A stretch of 23,476 bases of DNA from assembly GCA_950073955.1 (NCBI GenBank), contig CATMRH010000006.1:1-23476 (forward strand), read 5' to 3'. Numbering within the stretch: position 1 is the first letter of the stretch; each line of letters starts with the position of its first letter. Both the position numbers and the translations under genes were made by a program. This document shows, piece by piece, positions 17,096-23,476 of this stretch. The notes under the pieces were generated by a model, which worked only from the letters and a program-made list of their open reading frames with translations, ran no database searches and was not told where the DNA came from. Origin of the DNA: an uncultured archaeon. Its GTDB lineage: Archaea; Thermoproteota; Nitrososphaeria; Nitrososphaerales; Nitrosopumilaceae.

Positions 17096-20000
17096 CTAGG
17101 CGTAGTCAGAAAGAAGTGATTGATCTCCTTTACTCTTACCAAATACCAATTCAATTTCATCTGATAGAGCATAAATTCGTCCTCTCTGATATTCACCGAC
17201 ATCATATTTGTCAACAAGTCTTTTTGCAAGTTTTAGATATTTTTCTACAGAGCCTCTGGTAATTGTGGGAATTAGTTTATGGCCACAGGTACATGTTTGA
17301 ATTAAAGGCATTCGGCGGTATGATTTTCCGCAACCAGTACACCTAAAGTTTTGTCTGGCGTATGCCCTAAGATTTCCCATAATATCTGGAACAAGGTGTG
17401 TTGAAATTACATTTGAAACAATTTCTGAAGGGTTTACAACATCAATTAATTCAGCATTTTTCATTTGCATGTCAAATTTGTCAAGCATGGATCCAAGTGT
17501 AGAGTAAGCACTGCGTGATTTTGAAGTGGTTAGGGATGAAGTTGAATGTGTAAAGAAATAATCGTAAAACTGTCTTTTAGTTTCAAGGCGTGATTTAATT
17601 ATTTCTACAGATGTTACATCCGATGCTTTGATCTGTTGAAGTGTGGATTCAAAAAATTCTAAAGGAAGTGACTTTGTGACTTCAAGATTGTGTGCCTGTG
17701 GTTGAGATTCATGTGGTAAAACAAGAGGTTGAATAAGTAATGGGGCATCCATTAATCCGCCTATTTTATCAGAAAGAAATTGTCTTGAGAAATTAAGCAG
17801 ACTGTCCATTAGAAGCATGATAGAATCAGCATCACCATCAGCATCTCTTCTTTTTGCAGAGTGCCAGTTTGGGGTTCCAAAACAAACATGTGTTTCAGTA
17901 TATCCAATGATTCGTCCTACAATTCCAACAGAAGTATGTGGGGCTAACCCAATTATTAGATGGCCTATTAACTCATCAGAATTCTTCACGTTGTAAAATG
18001 GAGATTTTCCATAAAACTTGACTAATAGAGTATCAATGTATTTGCAGGTAGAAACTAGATAGTTTCCACTGTCATAAGGAATTATCACATCTTGCATACG
18101 AAGTTCTATGGTTTGATCTGAGTTTTCAATGGGTTTCCCCTCTATATCATAAGAATACCCAAGATCCTTTAGTTTCTCTATTGATGTCCCAATCCATGAT
18201 GGTTTGAATTGAGTCAAGGGAGAATTTGTTGCATCAAATCTGACAGTTCCGTCTTTGAAGACTGTAAGTCCAAAGTTTTGACGTACAAGCCCCTTTTCCA
18301 GAGGTTCAGCAATTCTATCTTGATTAATTAGTTCTTTTACGCCTTTGAATGGCTCTTTAACACGCAACCCCATCTTTTCTTGAGCTAGTATAATTCTCGC
18401 TTTTAATGGAAATTCCTTGTGGGAGTGAGTTGATGCTTCCCGTTTACATTTTTCACAATATGGTTCATTGAGGACATCCCCACAGAAAAAACACCTATAG
18501 AAAATTGTCGTCTTAGTACCACATTTAGAGCACTTTATGCCTATAGAGGGTTCGTTACATTTGTTGCAATGTCTGTTGAATATGTTAGTAAAGAAGTGCT
18601 CATTTCTTGATGCCTTGAGAAGATCTCTGGTAGGTCCTCCTTTGTTGCTAATTGGAAATAATACATGTGTTGGGGGTTTCATTTGTCTAGCAGCTGCTTT
18701 TTCAGGTCTTCCAATTCGAACCCCGATAGAGGTTGAGAATTTGTTCTTAATTTGAATCCCGGATGATTTTGTTAGAATTTGTGGAATCGATAAATCACTA
18801 ATAATTGGTTTTTCTCTAAATAATAAATTAAAGAAAATTTTTGCCTCTAGATTTTCTAATTCTATAATTTTATTTTTAACTTTATGAGGTACCCCCAATT
18901 TTTCAAGAATTTTTTTAATTTGATTCGAGTATTCAATAGATGTGTCATTGATTTTTTTTGGTTCTAAAAGTTGGCCAAGTTCTTCTGATGAGATTTTATC
19001 CCAATAATACAGATAGTGTGGATGGAGTGGAATTTGAAAATCAAGGGAAATTTTCAATGCCTCATCCAATGTGGGTATTTTGGTCAAAAATTGCTTTAGA
19101 TGTTGGTCGTCAGGCTCATATTTTTGGATATTTTGTTTTAATTCCTCTATCCAGAATTCCTCAACATATCCTGAAGGAATAAGTTGAGCATTATTTTCAA
19201 GAAAGTCTCCGAATGAAATTAGAATATCTCCTAGATGTAGAATTTTTTCAATTTCATTTTTGATTTCTAATCCATGTTTAACATCTCTAATCTTTACAAC
19301 ATTGCCATTTTTTAGACGAACTATCGGAGTGTCAATCGAATCAACAAAGGCAATGGTTGCACCTTTTCCTGGAATATCAATTTTGATCTGTGTTCCAACA
19401 ACTATGGTGTGATCCAAAATTTCACCTAGTACGGGATGAACCCCAACTGCTGCAAATCCTGTATTACATGCTCTTCCATATCTTAATCGAAATCCGCCTA
19501 ACTTGTTAGGCATGGATAAGACCGATCTGCCTGTAATTACCTCACGCATTCTTTTGGCAGCTGCATCCTCCTGATTTTCACCTGTTTGAACTGCACCTTT
19601 AAGATCATTGAGCCATTCCCAACCATCTAGATTGTACTGTTCAATCCTTTTGAGAAGTTTTTTAGATCTTCCAATCAATCCGTCATTTAGGACACGTAAA
19701 GCACCCCCTCTGACCCTATCAGTTTTGATGCGAGTCATGGATTTGTGATTTACAACCTCAAATGGATCTGTTTCTACTCCATCTAATTCAACTGGGAGAT
19801 TAGAAATGACATGTTCAATATCTTCATCTAAGATATGGAATTGAAAGCTACTAGCCTCTCTTTCATAGATTCGTAGTTCCTCAACAAATCTACCTGTTTC
19901 ATCATCAAAGGAATTAGCCTGGTATTTTGACAGCCCAGCCGCCTTTCTAACATGGTCCGCAATTAGCATTGTTACAGCGGATTCTGTTCCTCCTGCTGAA

Positions 20001-20473
20001 CGCATGGGTCCTGCGATTGAGACTGAAAGATATTCAGTACCATCTTTGTTTTTCTTTATCTTTACTTCACTAATTCCCTGTAAAGGTGCGATAGTTACTC
20101 CTTCAGTAACAATTGCCAACCCAACACGAACAGCAAGATCTAGTTTTTCTTCTAAGGAGGCATCAGGAAGAGAATATTTACCGAGAGCAATTTCCTTTGA
20201 TAGAATTAGTGCAGAGATTTCCTTTCCGTTAATTTTTAGTAGTTCTCTAAGAGGTTCAGCAATATCAATTTCGTGCATTTTGGAAACTCGATCAGCCAAA
20301 TCAAATGCAATTTTAGGCTCGATTATGCCTGAAGAGTCTACCAAACTTGATTTTGCATCTGCTGCTTTCTCAAAGATGGTAAATGTTTCAGTTGAGAGAT
20401 TTGAGTAGTAATCATGGTAATAATCTGGCATCTCAATACCACTAATTCGAGAAATTGCATCATTATCAGACAT
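17096..20473 (-). CDS. polC: DNA polymerase D large (catalytic) subunit DP2
   Basis: DP2 is the polymerising subunit of the archaeal two-subunit replicative polymerase. The 1125-residue protein begins with the DYYHDYYSNL segment typical of DP2. The catalytic aspartates lie in DADGDADS starting at residue 877, which is the double-psi barrel active-site motif. A zinc-binding block with repeated CxxC pairs runs from about 633 to 690 (CNKC, CSKC, CFFC, CEKC). A second cysteine cluster, CTGCGKSYRRMPLIQTCTCG, is near 1044-1063. GPMRSAGGTESAVTM in the first quarter is also conserved. Length is normal and the active-site motif is uninterrupted, so there is no intein. It lies 12 bases after GGGP synthase on the same strand and is probably co-transcribed. 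Confidence 0.96.
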   Translation of the reverse strand: MSDNDAISRISGIEMPDYYHDYYSNLSTETFTIFEKAADAKSSLVDSSGIIEPKIAFDLADRVSKMHEIDIAEPLRELLKINGKEISALILSKEIALGKYSLPDASLEEKLDLAVRVGLAIVTEGVTIAPLQGISEVKIKKNKDGTEYLSVSIAGPMRSAGGTESAVTMLIADHVRKAAGLSKYQANSFDDETGRFVEELRIYEREASSFQFHILDEDIEHVISNLPVELDGVETDPFEVVNHKSMTRIKTDRVRGGALRVLNDGLIGRSKKLLKRIEQYNLDGWEWLNDLKGAVQTGENQEDAAAKRMREVITGRSVLSMPNKLGGFRLRYGRACNTGFAAVGVHPVLGEILDHTIVVGTQIKIDIPGKGATIAFVDSIDTPIVRLKNGNVVKIRDVKHGLEIKNEIEKILHLGDILISFGDFLENNAQLIPSGYVEEFWIEELKQNIQKYEPDDQHLKQFLTKIPTLDEALKISLDFQIPLHPHYLYYWDKISSEELGQLLEPKKINDTSIEYSNQIKKILEKLGVPHKVKNKIIELENLEAKIFFNLLFREKPIISDLSIPQILTKSSGIQIKNKFSTSIGVRIGRPEKAAARQMKPPTHVLFPISNKGGPTRDLLKASRNEHFFTNIFNRHCNKCNEPSIGIKCSKCGTKTTIFYRCFFCGDVLNEPYCEKCKREASTHSHKEFPLKARIILAQEKMGLRVKEPFKGVKELINQDRIAEPLEKGLVRQNFGLTVFKDGTVRFDATNSPLTQFKPSWIGTSIEKLKDLGYSYDIEGKPIENSDQTIELRMQDVIIPYDSGNYLVSTCKYIDTLLVKFYGKSPFYNVKNSDELIGHLIIGLAPHTSVGIVGRIIGYTETHVCFGTPNWHSAKRRDADGDADSIMLLMDSLLNFSRQFLSDKIGGLMDAPLLIQPLVLPHESQPQAHNLEVTKSLPLEFFESTLQQIKASDVTSVEIIKSRLETKRQFYDYFFTHSTSSLTTSKSRSAYSTLGSMLDKFDMQMKNAELIDVVNPSEIVSNVISTHLVPDIMGNLRAYARQNFRCTGCGKSYRRMPLIQTCTCGHKLIPTITRGSVEKYLKLAKRLVDKYDVGEYQRGRIYALSDEIELVFGKSKGDQSLLSDYA

Positions 20474-20485
20474 AATACAGTTCTA

Positions 20486-21235
20486 CTACTTGCTTCTTTG
20501 AATTGCTTTTGCTATTTCTTGGAGTTTCTTGATACTTCCTCCTTTTTCAAGGAATGTTCCAATAACCAAAGCATCAGCCCCTGCTTTGACCAAATTCTGA
20601 GCAGTTTTAACATCTTTAATTCCTCCACCTACAATCAAAAATCCATTAAAAGTACGCCTTACTGTCTGAACCATTTCTGGAGTTACACTTGATTTTGCAC
20701 CAGAGCCTGCTTCTAAATATACAAATCTCATACCAAGGAATTGAGCAGCAAGAGCATAAGCAGCAGCAATTTTTGGCTTTTCAAATGGAATTCCTCGTGC
20801 TGAACCAATAAACCAAGCAGATGTTCCCTCACCTATGACCAAATAAGCCGTTGGAAGTGGCTCTAAACCAAATTTGAGAACACTTGGGGCTCCTAATGCT
20901 TGAGCTTGTGTGATAAAGTAGGGGTTTTCTGAGTTCATTAGTGAGCTAAATAGGATTGCATCCGCTTCAGGCACAACACCAGTAACATTTCCAGGAAATA
21001 AGATTATTGGGATTTTAATACCTTTTTTGATGCCTTTAACCACTTGGGCCATCTCAATCTGATCAGTGGCAGATGAGCCTCCAACCAAGATTGCAGAAGC
21101 ACCAATCTTTTCAACATCTTTGGCAAGCTTGCTTGATGCCTCTAAATGTGATACTTCAGAATCGATTAACACAAACAATAATGCGTTTTTCTTTTTTAAT
21201 TCAGATTTTAGGAATGATTCAACTTTTCCAGCCAT
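20486..21235 (-). CDS. Geranylgeranylglyceryl phosphate synthase (GGGP synthase)
   Basis: The enzyme makes the first ether bond of archaeal lipids, joining geranylgeranyl diphosphate to sn-glycerol 1-phosphate. It is a TIM-barrel protein of 249 residues. Motifs are FVLIDSE at 21-27, ILVGGSSATD at 49-58, ILFPGN at 78-83, YLEAGSGA at 173-180 (glycerol phosphate site) and VGGGIKD at 202-208, followed by GADALVIGTFLEKGG. These features fit the archaeal group II enzymes. It is the first gene of the operon with PolD DP2. A CTTTAAAG box lies 25-32 bases before the ATG. Confidence 0.94.
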   Translation of the reverse strand: MAGKVESFLKSELKKKNALLFVLIDSEVSHLEASSKLAKDVEKIGASAILVGGSSATDQIEMAQVVKGIKKGIKIPIILFPGNVTGVVPEADAILFSSLMNSENPYFITQAQALGAPSVLKFGLEPLPTAYLVIGEGTSAWFIGSARGIPFEKPKIAAAYALAAQFLGMRFVYLEAGSGAKSSVTPEMVQTVRRTFNGFLIVGGGIKDVKTAQNLVKAGADALVIGTFLEKGGSIKKLQEIAKAIQRSK

Positions 21236-21259
21236 AGTGGGCTGTTGTAGATGACTTCA

Positions 21260-21267
21260 CTTTAAAG
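21260..21267 (-). promoter_or_regulatory. TATA box for the GGGP synthase-DP2 operon
   Basis: CTTTAAAG is palindromic and lies 25-32 bases upstream of the GGGP synthase ATG. Being symmetric, it might also serve the divergent gene at 21304, although it is about 37-44 bases from that start. Confidence 0.5.
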
Positions 21268-21303
21268 TTTAATTGGAATGTTGGTATACAGATTTGTATA
21301 GCT

Positions 21304-21666
21304 ATGGCAGAGTTTCAAGAGTCTAATTTTAACAATATTATTCGTCAAATTATCAAAAAATCACTATTTACGGAACGACAAATTGAAATTATTTTAAATC
21401 AGAAGGATCTTTTGGAATCTAAGTTTTCTATAACTAAAGGAGCCTATTACAGACAAGTTGGGCAATCAAGAGAAAAATTAGTCGCGTTATTTTATTCAAT
21501 CATACTTTTGCACGGTTTGGGTATTTTATTACCTGATGACATTGATGTGATATCCAAACTTTCAGAGTATGTCCGTGTGATGAATGTTGGTGATGTCTTC
21601 CCAGAAAGAGAAGAGCAGATCACTAGTGTGATAGATATGACTATTCGAAAGGCATGTAATATGTGA
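21304..21666 (+). CDS. Hypothetical helical protein, possible regulator
   Basis: No family was recognised for this 120-residue protein. It looks all-helical. Residues about 20-60 (LFTERQIEIILNQ, then SITKGAYYRQVGQSREKLVALFY) have the rhythm of a helix-turn-helix with a basic recognition helix. Residues about 62-78 are hydrophobic (SIILLHGLGILLPDDIDV). It may bind DNA or RNA, but this is inference. The ATG at 21304 directly follows an A/T-rich divergent region. Its 3' end and the following gap contain a dense set of GTGAT words, including a perfect ATCAC-TAGT-GTGAT inverted repeat at 21619-21632 inside the coding part. Confidence 0.6.
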   Translation: MAEFQESNFNNIIRQIIKKSLFTERQIEIILNQKDLLESKFSITKGAYYRQVGQSREKLVALFYSIILLHGLGILLPDDIDVISKLSEYVRVMNVGDVFPEREEQITSVIDMTIRKACNM

Positions 21667-21794
21667 TGTTTGTGATGATTGTAGTCAAAAGTTAGTTGAG
21701 TTGTTGTGATGATGAGTGTGATGATGTTAATCTAAAGTGTAAAACATTATTGCTCAATCACAATAAATCACAACTTGGATAGAAAATTGTGATG
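21662..21794. promoter_or_regulatory. Cluster of TGTGATG / ATCACAA words, candidate operator region
   Basis: TGTGATG occurs at 21662, 21671, 21705 and 21717. The reverse form ATCACAA occurs at 21757 and 21767, ten bases apart, or one helical turn. TTGTGATG recurs at 21787 over the start codon of the next gene. ATCACAA at 21767 and TTGTGAT at 21787 form an inverted repeat with a 13-base spacer. This arrangement suggests a multi-site binding region for a regulator, possibly the downstream winged-helix protein. No clear TATA box is seen within it. Confidence 0.45.
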
Positions 21795-22394
21795 TTAGTA
21801 GAAATTCCTGATCCTGAAGTGATTTTGGGTGTGATTTTAGCATTCTTGGTTGGTTTAGTTGGGTTGTATGTATTCTATAAAGTACGTCCATTCATAAAAT
21901 CTAGGAGTGAAATGGCTGATGTATCACAATCTGAGCGTTTAGAGTACTATGAAAAGCAGTTAATTGATATGAAAATACGTCTTGATGCTATAGAAATACA
22001 AGGAATTGAACAAAAAACAGATGACCCTAATTTGGAATTAAAACAATTCTTAGAGAAGTTAGTAAAGAATGAATCATATGAGATGGGAGTTGAGGATGTT
22101 AATCATTCTGAAGTTGTGCCTGAAAAACCAATTTCCACGCCTAGTATTTCTAGCTCAGATTATACAAATCCGGTAGACCATGTGTTGCATCTAATCACAA
22201 ACAAAACTATGACATCACGTGACATACAAATCACATTAAAGAGAAGTAGGGAGCATACATCACGATTAATGAAAAAATTGTTTGATGATGGTTATGTTGA
22301 AAGAAATACTGAAACCAAACCATATACTTATTCAATTACTGAAAAAGGAAAAACAAAGGTTGATCAAGTTCAAACCAACCCTATAATTGCATAA
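21792..22394 (+). CDS. Membrane-anchored winged-helix (MarR/ArsR-like) protein
   Basis: The 200-residue protein joins three parts. Residues about 10-30 (VILGVILAFLVGLVGLYVFYK) form one membrane segment near the N-terminus. Residues about 45-75 look like a coiled coil (SERLEYYEKQLIDMKIRLDAIE). After a flexible Ser/Pro linker, residues about 126-190 form a winged helix: TSRDIQITLKRSREHTSRLMKKL gives two helices with a recognition helix, and YVERNTETKPYTYSITEKGKTKV gives the wing. A DNA-binding domain tethered to the membrane is suggested; the ligand and targets are unknown. The start may be ATG at 21792 or GTG at 21789 just before it; a stop lies at 21780-21782. It follows the GTGAT-rich region. 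Confidence 0.75.
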   Translation: MLVEIPDPEVILGVILAFLVGLVGLYVFYKVRPFIKSRSEMADVSQSERLEYYEKQLIDMKIRLDAIEIQGIEQKTDDPNLELKQFLEKLVKNESYEMGVEDVNHSEVVPEKPISTPSISSSDYTNPVDHVLHLITNKTMTSRDIQITLKRSREHTSRLMKKLFDDGYVERNTETKPYTYSITEKGKTKVDQVQTNPIIA

Positions 22395-22398
22395 CAAG

Positions 22399-22440
22399 TT
22401 TCTTTAGTTTTTTAAAATAGTTTTTTATTTTTTAATTCAA
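22399..22440 (+). terminator. Oligo-T transcription stop after the winged-helix gene
   Basis: Three runs of five to six T (in TTTAGTTTTTT, TAGTTTTTTA and TTTTTTAATT) follow the stop codon within about 45 bases. Archaeal RNA polymerase commonly ends at such T tracts without a hairpin. Confidence 0.45.
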
Positions 22441-22480
22441 ATTTTTAAGGTAATTACCCAATTTTTTATTAATTATAAAT

Positions 22481-22489
22481 TATATATAT
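22481..22489 (+). promoter_or_regulatory. TATA box for AbrB-like small gene
   Basis: TATATATAT lies 21-29 bases before the ATG at 22510 in a strongly A/T-rich stretch (about 22430-22509). The spacing fits a leaderless transcript and supports the small frame downstream as a real gene. Confidence 0.6.
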
Positions 22490-22509
22490 TATTAAATTAT
22501 AGAAATTAT

Positions 22510-22671
22510 ATGTCAGTTCAAGAGAATGAGGTTTTAGTGAAAATTACCTCAGCCGGAACAATTTCTATTCCTAAACAGTTTAGAAAATACATGGATATTC
22601 AAAAAGGTGAGTATGTTAAGTTAATTCTTGAAAACGGCCAATTAATTATAAGAAAAATCACCATTTCTTGA
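22510..22671 (+). CDS. AbrB/SpoVT (MazE-like) DNA-binding protein, 53 residues
   Basis: This short gene translates as one swapped-hairpin AbrB domain. Residues about 8-50 read VLVKITSAGTISIPKQFRKY followed by MDIQKGEYVKLILENGQLII. The S-x-G-T-I-x-I-P-x-x-x-R pattern with Lys-Gly-Glu-Tyr-Val is diagnostic. Such proteins dimerise and bind DNA; they act either as transition-state regulators or as antitoxins. No toxin partner (PIN, MazF or similar) lies next to it here: the following gene is on the opposite strand and is not toxin-like. A solitary regulator is therefore more likely. A good TATA box precedes the ATG. It converges with the next gene with four bases between the stops. Confidence 0.8.
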   Translation: MSVQENEVLVKITSAGTISIPKQFRKYMDIQKGEYVKLILENGQLIIRKITIS

Positions 22672-22675
22672 CTAG

Positions 22676-23062
22676 TTATTGGTGTTTTTGACTAATCTTA
22701 ATGGTTTGATAGGTCCATACACGGCCTGTTCTAACTCTATCAATTCTTCCTTTTGATGAAAATCGTGACAGGTAGGTGGATATTACACTAAGTTTTACCG
22801 GTTCGTTGAATTCATCTTCATATTTTTCAAGAATGTTTGTAGAGGTAAATTTACCCATAGGGAAGAACTTGTCCACAACATGCCAAATTTTTGAGCCTAC
22901 CGAGTCCATATTAGTCACTTCTTGTTCATCCTCGATATTCATCAAGTCCATCATTTCGAATATTTTGAGAACCTTATCTCTGGTAACATTACCCTCTATT
23001 TTGATGTCATAGCGTGCACCATCAGAGTCCTCCATATCTATTCGAATACGTTTTTTAGCCAT
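22676..23062 (-). CDS. Hypothetical protein with possible C-terminal winged helix
   Basis: No named family was recognised. The 128 residues begin with a basic strand (AKKRIRIDM) and a beta-rich part (ARYDIKIEGNV), followed by an acidic helix-rich linker (about 28-52). From about 55 to 120 the pattern suggests a winged helix: WHVVDKFFPMGKFTSTNILEKYE, then LSVISTYLSRFSSKGRIDRV with a recognition-type helix, and GRVWTYQTIKI as the wing. DNA binding is inferred. The start is ATG at 23062. Upstream lies the gene-free region with GTTAAC sites; one TGTTAACA at 23085-23092 falls where its TATA/BRE would be expected (23-30 bases upstream), so binding there could control it. Confidence 0.62.
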   Translation of the reverse strand: MAKKRIRIDMEDSDGARYDIKIEGNVTRDKVLKIFEMMDLMNIEDEQEVTNMDSVGSKIWHVVDKFFPMGKFTSTNILEKYEDEFNEPVKLSVISTYLSRFSSKGRIDRVRTGRVWTYQTIKISQKHQ

Positions 23063-23222
23063 CTTTAAGATCTACAGGATCAGGTGTTAACAGTTCAAAT
23101 GATCCCAGAATGTTTGTTAACTAGGTGCTTTGTTAACATTGACTGCCTAACCCACGCCTAGGTAAATTTGTGTTATTAACAACATACCTTGAACAACCAT
23201 CCCTTAATTATGTAGTTCTTAT

Positions 23223-23248
23223 GCCTAGAGTGGAAATGGTGGGGTCAA
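23223..23248 (+). repeat. 26-bp ORB-like repeat, copy A
   Basis: The copy starts with GCCTAGAGTGGAAAT and ends with GGGGTCAA. It agrees with copy B at 19 of 26 positions, with no gaps (shared GCCT, GA, TGG, AAT and GGGTCAA). The AGTGGAAA core with a following G run recalls mini-ORB elements. Confidence 0.6.
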
Positions 23249-23284
23249 TTCTAACTCATTCACAATGTTAACATCCATCTTAAC

Positions 23285-23310
23285 GCCTGGAATGGTAATA
23301 ACAGGGTCAA
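23285..23310 (+). repeat. 26-bp ORB-like repeat, copy B
   Basis: The copy starts with GCCTGGAATGGTAAT and ends with AGGGTCAA. It lies 62 bases after copy A in the same orientation. Both copies have a TTAAC-type word close by (23279 and 23267). Confidence 0.6.
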
Positions 23311-23400
23311 AATGGGTTTTTTGGAAAATATCTTAACAGGTAATTAACAACATGTTAACTCAAAGGTAAATTTAGGCAAAACCCACACACCAATCTTTCC

Positions 23401-23465
23401 AGTTTATTTTTTTTAATTTTTTTTTAAAAAAAGAAAAAAAAATTAAAAATAATTAATAATAAACT
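23401..23465. repeat. A/T-only imperfect palindrome, candidate DNA unwinding element
   Basis: The block is almost wholly A and T. It opens with AGTTTATT (23401-23408) and closes with the reverse complement AATAAACT (23458-23465). Inside, a T-rich left arm faces an A-rich right arm, with an extra eight bases or so in the right arm. It could melt easily beside ORB-like repeats. It might instead act as a T-tract terminator for a transcript entering from either side. Confidence 0.5.
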
Positions 23466-23476
23466 AAACTAGAGTT

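Larger units (their letters stand above)
23085..23360. repeat. Array of GTTAAC-centred palindromes
   Basis: GTTAAC occurs at 23086, 23116, 23132, 23267 and 23354. Three of these are extended palindromes TGTTAACA (23085, 23131, 23266). Near matches are ATTAAC at 23175 and 23343 and CTTAAC at 23279 and 23332. TGTTATTAACA at 23171-23181 is a related 11-base palindrome with a central base. At one-third GC, less than one perfect site would be expected in 414 bases (rough hand estimate). Confidence 0.75.
23063..23476. other. Candidate chromosomal replication origin (gene-free repeat region)
   Basis: These 414 bases carry no convincing gene. They hold five perfect GTTAAC sites, four near matches (ATTAAC or CTTAAC), two imperfect 26-base direct repeats, and a nearly pure A/T block at the end. 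The first 26-base repeat contains AGTGGAAAT followed by GGGG, which resembles the core and G-string of archaeal origin recognition boxes (ORB) bound by Orc1/Cdc6. A/T-rich DNA beside ORB repeats is the usual arrangement of an archaeal origin. Genes for PolD and GINS lie within 12 kb. An orc1/cdc6 gene would be expected nearby, but it is not in this window. An alternative reading is a large regulatory region for the gene at 22676 or for one beyond the window. Confidence 0.5.

Noticed and set aside
20004..20408. 134-residue open frame on the plus strand
   Set aside because: It lies wholly antisense to the conserved N-terminal part of PolD DP2 and has no recognisable motif.
17096..20473. Possible intein in PolD DP2, as in some archaea
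   Set aside because: Length is normal (1125 residues), the active-site motif is continuous, and no intein splicing blocks were seen.
21662..21794. GTGATG repeats as a CRISPR or tRNA-like element
   Set aside because: The words are seven to eight bases with irregular spacing and no cloverleaf can be drawn; an operator is a better reading.
22776..23012. Open frame on the plus strand inside the 128-residue gene
   Set aside because: It is antisense to a frame with better composition, and it has no promoter or motif.
22510..23062. Toxin-antitoxin module made of the AbrB-like protein and its neighbour
   Set aside because: The neighbour is on the opposite strand, is not coupled, and looks like a winged-helix protein, not a PIN or MazF toxin.

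Overview
The window reads as a piece of a low-GC archaeal chromosome, most likely a marine ammonia-oxidising thaumarchaeon (Nitrososphaerota, Nitrosopumilus-like). The evidence is the content and style of the genes: the large subunit of family-D DNA polymerase, a Gins51-type GINS protein, a group II chaperonin with a GGM tail, geranylgeranylglyceryl phosphate synthase for ether lipids, an archaeal class I CCA-adding enzyme and the archaeal UPF0200/UPF0201 pair. Coding is dense, GC is roughly one third by eye, TTG and GTG starts are common, and TATA boxes often lie 24-30 bases before the start codon, which suggests leaderless transcripts. No mobile element, CRISPR array, rRNA or intein was seen.

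Layout. 1-687: the C-terminal part of a MscS-type channel, cut by the window edge. 727-4182 (+): a tightly overlapping operon of PRPP synthetase, Trm-G10 tRNA methyltransferase, RNase Z and a Sir2 deacylase. 4197-5930 (-): an anchored Ser/Thr-rich protein, then UPF0201 and UPF0200. 5999-8605 (+): RNA cyclic phosphodiesterase, CCA-adding enzyme and a RIO/Bud32-like kinase, followed at once by tRNA-Pro(GGG) on the other strand. 8727-11462: a small Cys/His protein, an SQR/FCSD-like flavoprotein with an SDR, an AN1 zinc finger protein and a small membrane protein. 11496-17093: Gins51, glutamine synthetase, a membrane protein, thermosome and serine hydroxymethyltransferase. 17096-21235 (-): PolD large subunit downstream of GGGP synthase.

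21304-23062 holds small DNA-binding-type proteins: a helical hypothetical, a membrane-anchored winged-helix protein, a 53-residue AbrB/SpoVT-type protein and a conserved-looking hypothetical with a possible C-terminal winged helix. The window ends in about 414 bases without a gene. This stretch has five perfect GTTAAC sites and several near matches, two imperfect 26-bp repeats that resemble archaeal origin recognition boxes, and a nearly pure A/T imperfect palindrome. I read it as a candidate chromosomal replication origin; PolD and GINS genes lie within about 12 kb.

Two themes stand out. First, many genes in the first 9 kb serve tRNA 3'-end processing and modification (RNase Z, Trm-G10, CCA-adding enzyme, ThpR), next to a tRNA gene that does not encode its CCA end. 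Second, the right-hand part links replication genes with a candidate origin and a group of possible local regulators.
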